This document shows, piece by piece, positions 24,393 through 36,913 of a DNA stretch of 64,000 bases. The notes beneath the pieces were generated by a model. The model saw nothing but the letters and a program-made list of their open reading frames with translations, searched no databases and was not told where the DNA came from. Position numbers and translations under genes: made by a program. The DNA is taken from assembly GCA_002914845.1 (NCBI GenBank), contig JXTC01000243.1:241388-305387 (forward strand), in the 5' to 3' direction. Every line of letters starts with the position of its first letter. Position 1 is the first letter of the stretch. This stretch comes from Trema orientale (Eukaryota; Streptophyta; Magnoliopsida; Rosales; Cannabaceae).

Positions 24393-26343
24393 ACCGCTCT
24401 CTCTTTAATACCACCCACTTTCTTCTTATGAGGGTAATATGGTAACTTCTATTTTATGTGGGTTAAATATTTGAATTAAAGAAAAAGTTAGCGAACGAGT
24501 CAAATTCGAATTGGAGGTTTAAGTGAAAGGAAAATTAAGAACCTGGGATCTAAATACCAATATTGGGGACTAAATTGAAAAGAAATTTAAAGAAATAGGT
24601 CAGTTATGATTTTAGAAACAACTGGGGACCCATTCGGCACTGCCACTTGGCAAGAAAACGCTAAAAAGGGATTTGAAATCCCTAACTTAGCCCAAAGCCT
24701 CAAGACAACCACCTTTCTCTATGAACTCACTCTTAGCACCCATTTTGCCACTCATCACAGACCGCCACCCAGACAACCCACACGAAGACACACCTCACCG
24801 TCCTCCCTTGCACGATTGGATGAAGCCATCCTCGGTGGTGGCTTGGTTTGCAACATAGAGGAGAGGGAGAAAAGAAGCCCACAAAAAACTCGCCAAAATC
24901 GCTGGATTTTTGGCGGTTTTAGCTTTCTCTGATCGACGCTGAACGCCACCCACATTGAGTACACCTCGTCCACGGCTATAATAACCTTCCCTAGTCCCTT
25001 GCTAACAATGATAAAAATATCGGTTTTGATAGAAATATCCATACTCCAAAATTAAGGGAATATTGAGGAAAATATCAATTTCGGTTAAAATTTTGGGAAA
25101 AAAATATGAAAATTTTATATAAAACATAAAAAAAATTAAAAAGAAGCTTAATATAATTGAAAACCATAAAAATTATTATTTTTCTTGGAAGCGCATGAAT
25201 GTATAATTATATACATGGATTGTGAAAATATGATTAAAATGAAAAAAATAAATACGATTAATAGAGTTAAAGCATAAAAAAAAACAAGTCATATATAATA
25301 TAATTGATGTAAAGTTCAAAAAAATACTTATGATTAAAAAACTACTTTGAAATATATTTAAATATTGTGCATAAAATGTGTAAAAGGTTGTGAAATTATT
25401 AAAAAATTTAATAATATTCGAACAAAAAGAAAAAATTAATTAACTTCCAATTTTTCTTCAAGTTCCAAAATTTGTTCGAAAGTTCCCCCAAATGTTTCCA
25501 AAGTTTTTTTTTTAGTCCTAAAAGATATTTTACTACCTCTAGTTTTCTAAAATTTCACCAAAATTTCGGTGAATTATTTTAGCAAAAGTTGTGTCCTTGC
25601 TTGACAGTGACAAGCAACTCCGGTAAGTGACTTTTCATATTTTTGATCACTTTTCGAATGAAATGTTGGCATTTTTGTAATTATTTCTTTGAGGATTGGT
25701 ATTATTGAATTTCTGAGATGAATTTGGCGCGAATAAGTTATCAGATTGACATATATTTAAATGTGGAATCTGGATTCCAGTCATTTTTAGATGAAAAGTT
25801 GATATTTTTTTAAATAGATTTTGAAAAGTTGGTTTCGTAAATATATTTTTGAAAAGTTTGATATAATTAGTCGGTTTGAGTTAGAGACATCGGAATAGAT
25901 TTTTGAGATCAAATTCATAATTTTCGGGCTTGAGAAATGAATTTTGACCTATGAAACTTTTATGTTTCAGCCGAGTAGGGGAACTGAGGATGAGTGCTTG
26001 GGATTTACCTTGATTTCCGTGTTAAGGCACGGGTTCGCGCCGGAACCTGAATTCAACAAGTTTATATAGTCTAACCTAATTATTTTATATGTGTTGAATG
26101 CAATAGAAACACCAATTTGAGCGTTCGAACACTCATTTGAAAGTTACCCCTCTCAACACAAGTGAATTTGAGTTCTAATCCACCTTTTGGATCTCCAAAC
26201 GACCTATGGGAGCTAATCACTAGCCTGATAACAAATTCTCGTTAGTGATTGAAGTGGGAACTCGATTACTTGACTGTACGTTAGTTTTATCTATAAATTT
26301 GCGTATTTGATCAAATATTAAATTTTATGAAACGAATTGTGAA
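24393..26343. mobile_element. LTR-like repeat copy D, left part, with a 591-bp insertion
   Basis: 24440-24980 resembles the start of the LTR-like family (a GGGGACTAAATTGAAAAG stretch, then a GC-richer 5'UTR-like part). A segment at 25004-25594 is flanked by CCTTGCT at 24997-25003 and 25595-25601, suggesting a separate insertion. The following part to 26343 is retroelement-like but of unclear family. No coding frame is supported. Confidence 0.4.
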
Positions 26344-26960
26344 ATGTGTTTCTAAATTATTTTGGAGCTTTTGGTTGATATTAAACTGCGTAGGAGCCAT
26401 GTCACTTGGCGTGCCTTATATATTGCTTTATATATATATTTTTTATGCAGGACTATATTTTATGAATTTTGATAAAAACAACAGTTATGCTGTCAAAATT
26501 TCTGGAAAATTGATATATTTGGAAATTTGATTTTTGGAATTAAACTTGATATGATTAAAATTTACTTTAGGAATGTTTTGTGATTTGTTTTTGGGAAATG
26601 GTACATAACTTAATTATTTTCATTCATATAGTATTGCATGCTGTCATTACATCTAAATAATTATTTTGGAACTTTTGATTGGTATTAAACTGCATGGGAG
26701 GCATGTTACATTAGTTGGTGTTCCATATATATTGTTTTATACTATTTTTATACATGGACTGGATTTTTTGAATTTTGATAAAAATAAAAATTATGCTGCC
26801 AAATTTTTTAGAAAGTTGATGTGCTTGGAAATTTGATTCTTGGAATTAAACTTGATATAATTAAAGACTACTACAGAGTTGTTTTATTTTTTTTTTCCGG
26901 AAAAATGGTAAATATCTTAATTATAGTCATTCATATAGCATTACATGTATTCATAATACT
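26344..26960 (+). repeat. ~304-bp tandem duplication within LTR-like copy D
   Basis: The block TTTTGGAGCTTTTGGTTG ... CATTCATATAGTATT is repeated as TTTTGGAACTTTTGATTG ... CATTCATATAGCATT, period about 304 bp. Each unit corresponds to the AAACTGCCTAGGAGGC part of copies A and C, so this LTR carries an internal duplication the others lack. Confidence 0.75.
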
Positions 26961-27019
26961 TATGTGACTGGTGGACTTACGTACCCAATAAGGGTGTACG
27001 GACTTTGTCGGCTAGAATA

Positions 27020-28668
27020 TGCAACTATAAATTATACTCACACACTCCCGTGCAAGTGCACACAGTCACAAGTAATATAGATTTAGGAGTTAGAGTGTCG
27101 AACCCATGAGGATTGATTTCTTAGTCTAAGCTAAGTATTAAAATTGGTCAATCCTAACTTTATCCAAATAACAAAAATATAGATTTTAGAGAAATAAAAT
27201 AAAAGAAATTAAACTATCATACAAATGAATAAAAGATAAATCAATAAGAAAAATGTCTAGGTTTATTAATTCTCCAACCATTCTCTTGTCATACTATTTC
27301 ACAATTTATCTCTTAAATTAATTAATCCACTAGAGTTGTCAACCAAAAATCTAAATTAACCAAGGAGCCTTTTCTAAGTGCAAATTGGATCTACCTAAAC
27401 AAGATAGCATATTACCCTTAATATGAATTGAACTAGGTGCACTAAGATTAAGATCTCAAAAATGGTTGCACAAGTTACATAGGTATATTGTTATCCTATA
27501 CAAACTTACCCATACTAGGTAATCTTATAGTATTTTACCTAAGTCCAAATTTGTAATCCCTTTTCCAAGCTCATAGAAATTTCACTCAACAATCTATTTA
27601 GTGATCAATTAAATAGAAGCAATAAGCATAAGGTAAAATAAATAACTCAACAATAGATTTGGTTAATAAAAAATGAGAGAAATGAACAAACACAAGATAA
27701 TAGGTTAGTTCACATAGTAAAACTAGACCAAAAAAAAGCTAGTTCATAATATAAATTGAGAACAATAACATTTTGATACCATAGAATCAAAAATATAAAT
27801 ATCAAAGAGAAAAGAGTTTTAGAATTCTCCCTCTTTGAAGAGCTTGAAAGTGTTCATGGAGGTTGTTAATATCCTCCTCCAAATTTGGTTCTTACTCTCT
27901 TGAATCCTCCCTTAAAGATTTGCTCTCAATAATATCACTCTCTAAATAAAAAAAATACAAAGAAAAACTTACAAGAAAATGAAGAGAAAAAACTAAGAAC
28001 AAACTATGGTGTTGATGTTGTGAAGGAAATCAAGAAATGAAGTTGGTTGGAGCATATCTTCATCTTCTTCTTCTTTTCCTTCCATGGCTTCCTCCTTCTC
28101 TTTCTCTCTATTCTAATATGCCTCTTTCAACTCCAAAGATAGGATTTTAAAGAGGCAGCTTTTGCAAACTTAAGACAGATCGAATCTGGACCCTTGGATC
28201 GTCAAAAAGTTGATCTTGGCCATCTATTATTGACCTAGCTATAGCTAGGATGCATTGGGTAGTACTGCGGTACCATTTTTAGCACTGTGGTACTAAAACT
28301 TCCCAAGAGTTGATGCTACAGTGCTACTTTTGGTGCTAGAGTGCCATTTTTTTGTTGGTTTGGCGCTGCGGTTTCTCAAGAGCGCTATTTCTTCGTATGA
28401 GCTCCGATTTGCCTCATTTTCATTGCGTTATGACCGTATCAGATTCAACTTCAATCCTCATAGTTTAAATAAACCTATTTTGGAAGTACAAATTCACTTC
28501 ATTTTGTATCAAACACTTTTGTTTTATTCTCCTATCAACATAAACAAACAAAACATCAAAATGACAAGAAAAATAATTGAAACAACTTAATTTAAACAAG
28601 AATATAGCAAAACTTAAGGCAAATTAGAACTAAATAAATCTATTTTTATGGAGTTAATAGACTTATAA
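27020..28668 (-). mobile_element. LTR-type element inserted in copy D, minus strand
   Basis: Copy D is interrupted here: the part before (CGGACTTTGTCGGC) and the part after (CATCCATTTAGGTAGCTCAG) are adjacent in copy A. On the minus strand the insert ends with a GGGTTCGACACTC word followed by CTTGTGACTGTGTGCACTTG, typical of the 3' end of some plant LTRs. No gag-pol is found, so it is a solo LTR or a non-autonomous element. Boundaries are good to about 10 bases. Confidence 0.5.
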
Positions 28669-29461
28669 TCATCCATTTAGGTAGCTCAGACTTACATGTG
28701 TTCAAATTGGTCACCCCAGACATGTCATGGAGTGCATTGATTATTGTGTGCTTGACTTATGATTATAAACTTAATTTGGGAATCTGTTAAATAAAGATTT
28801 GGAATTTTGTGAACTTTTGGACAATTGTTCTATAAGTAGATTTTTGAAAAATTATTTTAGAATATATCAGTAATCATGCATGACTTTGAAGTAAGTATTT
28901 TGTTTATTCTTAAAAACCTGTAATTATTTTTCTACTAGGCATTTGGGCTCACCCCTATTTTCTTCCCCCTCCAGGTTAGGTGCCACGTGGTCTGTAGAGT
29001 TACTCATATTGCTCTTTTATAGTTTTGGCATTTCTTCTAAGCTCGTATCATATCTTGTTTATTGGTATTTGTTTATTGGTATCTTCTTAGTTTCATTTTT
29101 AATTATTTAGCCATGATTACTAGTATCTACAAGTGGGTGTACGAGAGAGCTTTAATAATAGTTAATTAAAGACTTTTTAATAATAGTTAAAGACTTTGTA
29201 AACATAAGAATATTTTGGAAATTGTATAATTGGACTTTTGGACTTCAAATTGTTTTTCTTTTAAAATTTATGTTTTAAGAGTGGGTTCAAGTTTAATGAG
29301 GTATAAATTAACATTTTTAAAAAAAGTACAATCCTACCACTAATTAACCAGCGTTACGTAAACGCCCTTTATTGTAGAAACACACAAACACACTTTATTA
29401 CTTATCATTAGGAAAAGCGAGAGAGAGAGAGCCGCTATAGATGTAATATCACTAGGCAAAT
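28669..29461 (+). mobile_element. LTR-like copy D, right part, then SEO-1 3' flank
   Basis: To about 29300 the sequence follows the right part of the LTR-like family (a TTTCTACTAGGCATTTGGG block, then TTCTTCCCCCTCCAGG). The final TGACA end is not seen. 29340-29461 is the presumed 3' UTR of the minus-strand SEO gene. Confidence 0.45.
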
Positions 29462-32400
29462 TTAATGATGAGCCTTTGCAGTTATTCCATCAACAACGTG
29501 GCAGCACTTGTAGCTGACGAATGTTTCCATGACACGTGTACACTCGGGGCACTTCATCGTCTCCGGGACCCTTCCGGCCACGGTCGGGATGTCGAGCCGG
29601 CAGCACTGCCGTACGGTGAGAAGAGCCATGCTGTGGTACTCTTTGATGGTACTCTCGAAGCCCTTCTCTTTGACAACCTCCTTCCATTTGTCAAAGTCCT
29701 CAAAGACCTTCAAGATGGTGAATCCATGGCCGGTGGTCAGGACCGTTGACCCCTTGGTCAGCACAAACCAGCCACTCTCGTTCTTGTAAGAGAGCAGCCT
29801 TTGTATCTCTTGCGAAACTGGGTCCACATCCTCCTTGTGAGCCTTGGTCATGAAGAGCCCTTCTATGGCACTCCAGAATCGGCCCAGGATGCCATCGTCG
29901 TCTTCGTCATCGTTGTCTATCTTCTTTCCCACGCGGAATAGCTCTATGGAGATCCTCGCTTCCCTGAAAATGGCGTCGTTCGCAACTGCGGTCGCTTTCT
30001 TTGCGAACTGCTTCAGCCACTCCTTGTCTTTACCTCCATAGAAGAAGATGTACTTCTCTCCTTTTAATAGCTGTTTGATATATTATTAGTAAACTTACCA
30101 AAATTCAGGTCATGTCTGGTACTCTTTTTTCCTTTTATTTTTCATTGTTTTTATAAATAAAAACAATGATAGAGATTTTTTAAACGACTCTAGAGAAAAT
30201 TTGAACTTTATTTAAAGAATACTGCTACATATCTAAACAAATTGTATAAAAATTAAAACAACTTGATAGAGATTAATTTTTAAACGACTCTAGAGAAAAT
30301 TTGAACTTTATTTAACGAATACTGCTACATTCATATGATCTAAACAAATTGTATAAAAATTAAAACAACTTGATTGATGACTAGTATTTAATGTATTTTT
30401 TTTTTCTATTTTTTATTCGTAGTACTCGTTAACTATTATTACTTGTTCCAATTAATTTAGAAAGAAGTGGAAATGATATATGTAGCATTTTTCTTTTCTA
30501 ATCAGAAAATTAAATAAACAAACAAATAATGGTGTGATCAAACACGCTCTGAAATGTAATTACTAACACTATTATGTTATATATTGGAAGACACAAATGA
30601 AAGGTGAAACTCTTAGTGAGATAAATAATTCAAAAAAATAAAAATAGAAAACAAAAGTAAAAAGTGTTTCCAACAAATTGCTTACGCCGCTTTGAATAAC
30701 TGGATGAAGGTCATGCACTATAGGGCCAATCCAGTCCCTTTGTTTGGACACAGATTCTTCAGCAGCCTTGTCAAAAGGAAAGGCCTTCATTCGCCAAACT
30801 CGGATGAGATGAAGTGCATTCGGGTTTTCCACCTGCCCTTGTGGATTCATCACCACCAACATAGGCTTTCCCTTGAAGTGCCAATCTTCTTTGATGAATC
30901 TCAAGCCTGCAATACGCGAAAAGAATTGCACGCTGTACCACGGCATTTTCGAGCGTAGGATATCGAATTTTTTGCGTAATTCATCGGTCCATCGCTCCAC
31001 AATAGGCATCCATACGATCTTGTATTGATCGTTTCGTTTGATTCCTTCGTAGATTGGATACAAAACTGAAATATCTTCGTCGGAGATGTCTAGACTGGAA
31101 ATGAACAAGAACACATTCTTTCTCTTCAGCACGTCAATCTTAACCTGTTTGACCAATCACAAATAAATATTAAGAGGTTGCTATATATTATATCATGACT
31201 AGTTGTGATATCATGACTGGCTTTTTGGCCGATATTCACATTTTCATATGAAAGATGGGTTTTATACATATATATCATAAGGTATCGTAAGGTGCTTAGA
31301 TTAATTATTTTGTTAGTTTCTAAATTAATGAGAAAATCCCGTTTTTATTTTTAATAAAATTTTAATTTTCCTTTTTGTTCCTAAACTCATAATGTCCCAT
31401 GTCCTCTCACTTGGATATAGGTTTCTTTAACATTTTTTGTCAAATGCTTAATGAAAAGTTACTAATGATTTTTTTTATAAATATTTTAATTAGGGATTAA
31501 TTCAAAAATTAGCTATTGTAATACTATGCCCTTTAATTTAGCTAAAATATTTTTAAAAAGATGTCTACGGATTAACTGAGATCAGTTTTTGGAGTGTACT
31601 TTACAAAAATGGGAAATTTGAAGCTTAGAGATGAAAACAATACTTTCTCACTTAGGAACCAGCAAAGTAATTAGCAGTCTTCTTTTAAGACCCGCAAATA
31701 ATGACACAAATACTACATTTTAAAAAACAAAAAGTCTAGTTCTAAAAATAAATAAGTCATCACAAGGTCAAACCGTTTTGTTAGCAGAGCCATCAATTAG
31801 AGGCTGCACATTAATATCCCTGGTGAAAATCAGAAACCTATGCTGAGGGAGGACATTATCCCTGGAGAAAATGAGGGCCTTAAAAATCTCCATAATTTCT
31901 GTTGGTGTTTTCATGAGTTTGCGGAGCTTCCTATAAGCATCTGCCTCTTCTGCATATTAGACAAAAAAAAATCTTCTTTGTTTAGTCACATAGTTGCTCT
32001 CTCAATTCTCTCTTGGTACACTAATAATTCTTCGATGATCAGAAAGTTCTATCCCCACCAATTTGTTTTTTGCAAAGTATCAACTGTATCTTATATTTGT
32101 TGATGATGTACTGGATTTTCTGCGAATAGGGAGACAAATCCTGCTGCTGGTACCTGAAAATGAACACAATTCATTATACTACCGCATTTATGTGATATTT
32201 TCTCTCTGAAAAAGAAAAAAGAAAAATTAAGACAACAAATTTTTCCCTCATGACCAATATAGTAGGCGTTCGATCACCCAGTACCGCTCGGCCGGGGTCA
32301 GTAAACTATAATTTTTTTGTTGCACTAATGTTAAAGGGCACCAGTCTATCACCAACCACTAATATATATGAATTCAACATGTTAACTAAACACGTACTAT

Positions 32401-35400
32401 CAACCACTACAAGATATATGAATTCAACATGTTAATTTTGTTGTGAGCCCACCACCTCTACAGTTATTCTAGCAGTACCACATAGCATTATTGTAAAAAT
32501 AAAAAACAATAAAGATATGGATAATGCTACATATCTTAATTATTTTATTAGTTTTTTAATACCAATATACGTGGTATATGAATTTTCACAATTTAATTAG
32601 TATGTTAAAATCTATCACAAATAGATTTAACATTATTTAGTGTGTTAAAATCTATCACAAATAGATTTAACATCATTTGCCAATTGATAAATATGTGTTG
32701 ATATTAAAATTTTGATAAAATAATTGAGATTCTTAATATTATTCTAAAGAGAAATGTGTTTATATGTGTCATTACTCCGCCACATCATCACTTACTCGTC
32801 ATCGTGATGGAGGAGATTCATTTTAGTGGTGCAAGCAACAATAGTTCGGATAACCCAGTAGACGTCCACAGGAAAGTGTTCCATTGCTACTGACAAGGCC
32901 GGTACGTCTTTGGGATCGTAACTGGAAAGCTTCTCAAACTCGTAGATGTATTCAATGACTTGCAAGGTGGCCTTAATGAGATCGTTAAGCTCAAGAATCG
33001 CTTGGCGGCGTTTTTGGAGCTCCAAGGGCCTTATAACGGCTGGGACTTTTTTCAATATTTCCAAGGATTTGGTGAGTTGATCATGATCATGAGAGTGGTG
33101 AAGTTCGGCTAGGAGCCAGAAATCCCCATACTCCAAGGCAAAAGCTGCTAGGGTTAGCACTGCCTTGGCTTCCCATGTGTAACTTCGTACCTTTTCAAGT
33201 ATTGAAAGTGTCGTTTCGTGAGCAATCTCTTCGCCTGAAGCCTTGCACGACATCTGCTTATTCATATTGTTTAGGGAAATTACTAAATTAGGTCCTTTAA
33301 TTTGAATTGTCTTTAACTAATTTTCATTAGACAGTGTGTGTGAGAAATAAAGAGAGAAATAATTACCTCACTGCATATTTGCTTAAGCGTGCATAGTGGT
33401 GCGCTAAAACTGCCTCTGGGGGTCTTCTCCGCTATGTGGTCCACATGAACACGGATACCCTGACGATAATTAGTAAAAAGAAAAAGAACTAAATATGAGT
33501 ACACCATACAAATTGTTGAGTTACATACATAAGCATATATTCCTCTTGAAAAAGGACCTTTACATGCATACATGAATTCTAGGCCTTATACGGCCCAAAC
33601 GTAAGGAGTTGGTGAATAAGGATAGGGTTTCTTACACTTATACCTATAAAAAAAATGAAAAGAATTACAAAAATACGGAAGTCGGTTTTAATTAGAGAAA
33701 TATCACATTTTTTAAAATATTTAGAAAATTATCATTTTTAAAATAGTTACTGGTTACCCGTTTCTGGAAACTGATTACTGGAAATTGGTTACGAGTTATA
33801 TATCAGTTATAAATATCTTCGGTTACCAGAAACTGGTTACTGGAAACTAGTTACTATTTTAAAAAATGATATTTTTATAAATATTTTTTAAAAAACAGTA
33901 TTTTTCTAATAAAAATTATACCGCACCATGAAAAATGCAAAAGCACCGTATTTTTCCAATTCTTTTCAAAAATACCGTATTTTTTCTAATTTCCCCATAA
34001 GGATACACAGTCCGAGAAAAACATTGTCAGAGGCCTGAATAGATTGATCTGGACCCATTTTAACTCCAGGGGACTATTTGAATGGAAAATTAGGCTTACC
34101 ATTTTTGTGAGAGAATAGTGACGCAGTTTTATAGGAAATGGACGGGAATTAATAGGACCATTTGAGGTAAAATGATTTCTGAGAACTATTTTTCAGGTCA
34201 ATTTTTTAATACGTGTCTTAATTATTACTATGACCGGTCATAATAACCGTGACTATTTCTCATAGGGATAATCGAAAAATATATATCCGCAATTTTAATC
34301 TTGTCTTTTCATTTATGTAAAATTATGCATTCACATTTTAAATCTCATCTCTGTAAATTAATTATATTTTTTGTGTACAAATTAAGTGATTTATGCTAAC
34401 TATTTTAAGTTATTTTTAATAGATTTTTTGTGTGTTAGCAAAAATAAGATATACTCTTTTCAAATTTTGTGTTTAGTAAGAAATTTATTATGAAAAAGTT
34501 GAAAATTTACAAAAATTTAAAATCTAAAAGTGTATTTTTGTACAAGCCAAAAGACAGAGTTTAATTTGCAGGAAATCTATACTTTAAGGTATTTATTTTT
34601 GCAGACAACCCTCAATTTTCTCATATCATTTTGTTAGGACATTATGACCAACCGTCATTGTTTTTATGATTGGTCATAATTAAAATGATTAGTTTTCAGA
34701 AAACATATATTAAGAGGTCCTAAAATGTTATTCAAGCACAAATTGGTCCTAGTTCCATCCAAATCTCAAGTTTTGCTTGTTCCTTCTGAATACTACCACT
34801 TTTTTACTCCTTTAACCAAATTAATTTTGGCAGACCTCAGATAGCCGATATGCATTACATGATAGAACGAATGAACTCTTGGTTGGAGAAAATGTCCAAT
34901 CCTTAATTTCTTAACATTGATAAGATTTTTATTTTTTTTAAGTGTTCATGACGTAAGTTTTGCGATCCATAGCCCAAAAATGGTACTTAGCACTAGAAAC
35001 AGAGCGGGGAAAAAAAAAAAAAACTTCATTTTAACTTCTGAGCACCAAAAAATGTAGTACCTGCACTACAACACCAGAATTCTAATCGACTAATTGGGAT
35101 TTGAGGGACACTACAAAAGCAAGTCTCCATAGTGACAACTTTTTAGTCATAATATTCTTTTCAAAAAATAAAAATAAAAATAAAAATAAAATAACTTTTT
35201 AGTCATAATATTCTTTTCAAAAAATAAAAATAAAAATAAAATAACACAGTGACATTTAGTTACGACTATAAATTTATTGTTGACTGAACTTTTTATATAT
35301 AGTAATAAAACTAGTTGTGATTATAAGTATATTTAGTTATAATAAACTGTATTTTTATGACTAAAATTAGTCACTTTTGGTCGCAAATTTTATTGGGACT

Positions 35401-36428
35401 AAAAAGGTAAAAGCGTTTTTTTTTTTTTTTTTTGGTGAGATTGTATCTTCTTTAATAATTCTGCAGATATATGCATTTGAATATAGACGTCAGGCTCTAC
35501 TGAAAGGCGTTTTAAAATTTTCTTTCAATTTTTTTTTTCAAGAAAAAAAAAAAAAGAAGAAGAAGAAGAAGGAGTGTTAAAGCTTTAGCTTAGTTACAGA
35601 CGGAAACAAGGAGGATTATTGGCAATGGGCGGGTTAGGGGTATATGGTTATTCCGCTCCATACCCACGGGGAAAAGTCTGCGCTTCCCCTAATTCTTTTT
35701 TGTCGCTATTCCCTACAAATTCTCCACAATAAAATTTGGGCAAGCTTGCCTGTCTCTGCATTATTAATCTTTATTTAAGGTCAACATTTTTATTTAATCT
35801 AGCTACCTCTTAAAAAAAAAAGGAGCAAAAAGGAAAAATTACTGCAGATATATATATATATATATATGCATATACAGGAAATGTGCTATACTATATATGC
35901 AAGGGATTCTGCAAAATTTTCTTTAGAAATCAGAAATGCTGTCCTTTCAAAAAAAGAAAAAAAAAAAGAAAAAAAAAGAAAGAAGAAAAAGAAATTGCTG
36001 TGGTATATATAGTCTTAGTTAATATCATTCATGTACTATGCATTCAGTAAGTATTCTCTTCGGAGTTCCGAATACTATACAAAATGCAATTATGAATCAA
36101 ACTAGAAGTGTACAAGATTTCCTTAGTTATCATTAATTAATAATAAATAGACAAATGAAAATAGAAAACTAATTACAAAAGTAAATACCTGCACAACTTT
36201 GTCAACAACCTGGGTAGCACGCTTAAGGATGTTTTCAACGACAAGGTAGAGAGACTCGTCGTCAAATGAGGCATCGGCATGAACATGAGATTCGTAAATT
36301 AGGTCCATTATCTTATTGTCCGGCACGGCGAACAGGCTGATCGGCTCCCTAACCTCGACCCGCTTTGAGGCAGGAGCCGTCTCGGCTGGTCCGGTCGCCA
36401 ACAAGGTCCTAAGGGTAATACTGGACAT
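29462..36428 (-). CDS. SEO: sieve element occlusion protein (SEO-1, SEOB-like), seven exons
   Basis: Exons in coding order on the minus strand are 36428-36189, 33459-33367, 33253-32796, 32153-32059, 31949-31774, 31144-30686 and 30070-29462. All are GT-AG and total 2130 nt, giving 709 residues. Exons 1-4 form the SEO N-terminal domain (HVHADASFDDESLYLVVENI about residue 49, KASGEEIAHETTLSILEKV at the start of exon 3). Exon 6 (355-507) is the thioredoxin-like central part (KRKNVFLFIS, IVWMPIVERWTDEL, LRSKMPWYSVQFF). Exon 7 (508-709) is the C-terminal domain, with YIFFYGGKD and the family Cys pattern C681-x2-C684 ... C696-C697-H698. SEO proteins assemble into P-protein filaments in phloem sieve elements and block flow after injury. 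Length and exon number match the family. Oddities: an in-frame 45-nt internal duplication in exon 5 relative to SEO-2, and a 2.7-kb intron 1 full of repeats. The frame is intact, so the gene is probably functional. Confidence 0.93.
30170..30378 (-). repeat. ~100-bp tandem duplication in SEO-1 intron 6
   Basis: The block containing AAACGACTCTAGAGAAAATT ... AAAACAACTTGAT occurs twice, period about 100 bp, with a small insertion in the second copy. It lies wholly within the last intron of SEO-1. Confidence 0.85.
32597..32685 (-). repeat. ~43-bp tandem duplication in SEO-1 intron 3
   Basis: GTTAAAATCTATCACAAATA with flanks is repeated once, about 43 bp apart. It lies in the intron between exons 3 and 4 of SEO-1. 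Confidence 0.75.
33690..33930. repeat. dispersed GGTTACT-rich repeat copy in SEO-1 intron 1
   Basis: It contains AAAATAGTTACTGGTTACC, then GTTACTATTTTAAAAAATG and TTTTTCTAATAAAAAT in the same order as around the hAT element at 14856-15575. This copy is uninterrupted at the position corresponding to the hAT insertion. Confidence 0.65.
33980..35104. other. SEO-1 intron 1 interior
   Basis: AT-rich intron sequence with TATGACCGGTCATAA, a small palindrome near 34230, and TATGACCAACCGTCAT near 34648. No coding or transposon structure is clear. Confidence 0.4.
35110..35400 (+). mobile_element. CACTA-like end in SEO-1 intron 1
   Basis: It starts CACTACAAAAGCAAG, similar to CACTA terminal repeats, and is followed by repeated subterminal words (GTGACAACTTTTTAG, TTTAGTTACGACT, AGTCACTTTTGGTCGC). 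A 62-66 bp block, TTTTTAGTCATAATATTC plus an (AAAAAT)n tract, is duplicated at 35146-35245. No matching opposite end is found, so it is a fragment. Confidence 0.4.
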
Positions 36429-36545
36429 TATTTATATGACTAATTAGAATTACTAAGGAACTGTTTAGGAGGAGAGATATAACAGAGAAGATGGTCCTTA
36501 ATTGTGTAGTACTATGTGCTACTCCACTTTCCAATAAGCCTGCCC

Positions 36546-36553
36546 TATTTATA
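36546..36553 (-). promoter_or_regulatory. TATA box of SEO-1
   Basis: On the minus strand TATAAATA lies 118 bp before the ATG, within GGTTATAAATAGGGCAGG. A closely similar context surrounds the SEO-2 TATA box (GGCTATAAATAGGCCAGG), which supports both as core promoters. Confidence 0.75.
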
Positions 36554-36913
36554 ACCATCTTCGGGACCTTGATTGTATTTTTGCTTTCATATACATATGT
36601 GGGATCCATTTCAATTCAAGGAAAGTATCTCATCACGTGAATAACATGGGCTATTACTGAATTGGAGCCACAAATTAATGCATGCGAGCCAAGTATTTTT
36701 TTTAAAACACATCTATATGGGACATAACTTTTTGATAAAATAATGGCATAAGAAGAATGAAATTTAACTACATATTATGAACAATCTGTTAAATATCGCT
36801 TAAGAGATTACAAGATTTTCAATAAAGTATCAAACTTGCTAAGAATAGTCTTTATTTTTGTGATGTTTCTTTGTACAGGGAAATTCTTAATTATATTGCT
36901 CGTATTTTAGCAA

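Noticed and set aside
29465..30041. Plus-strand frames over SEO-1 exon 7
   Set aside because: Antisense shadows of the C-terminal SEO exon.
36123..36188. Continuation of SEO-1 exon 1 frame to 36123
   Set aside because: It reads through the donor CAG|GTATTTAC. SEO-2 uses the corresponding donor CAG|GTATATAT.
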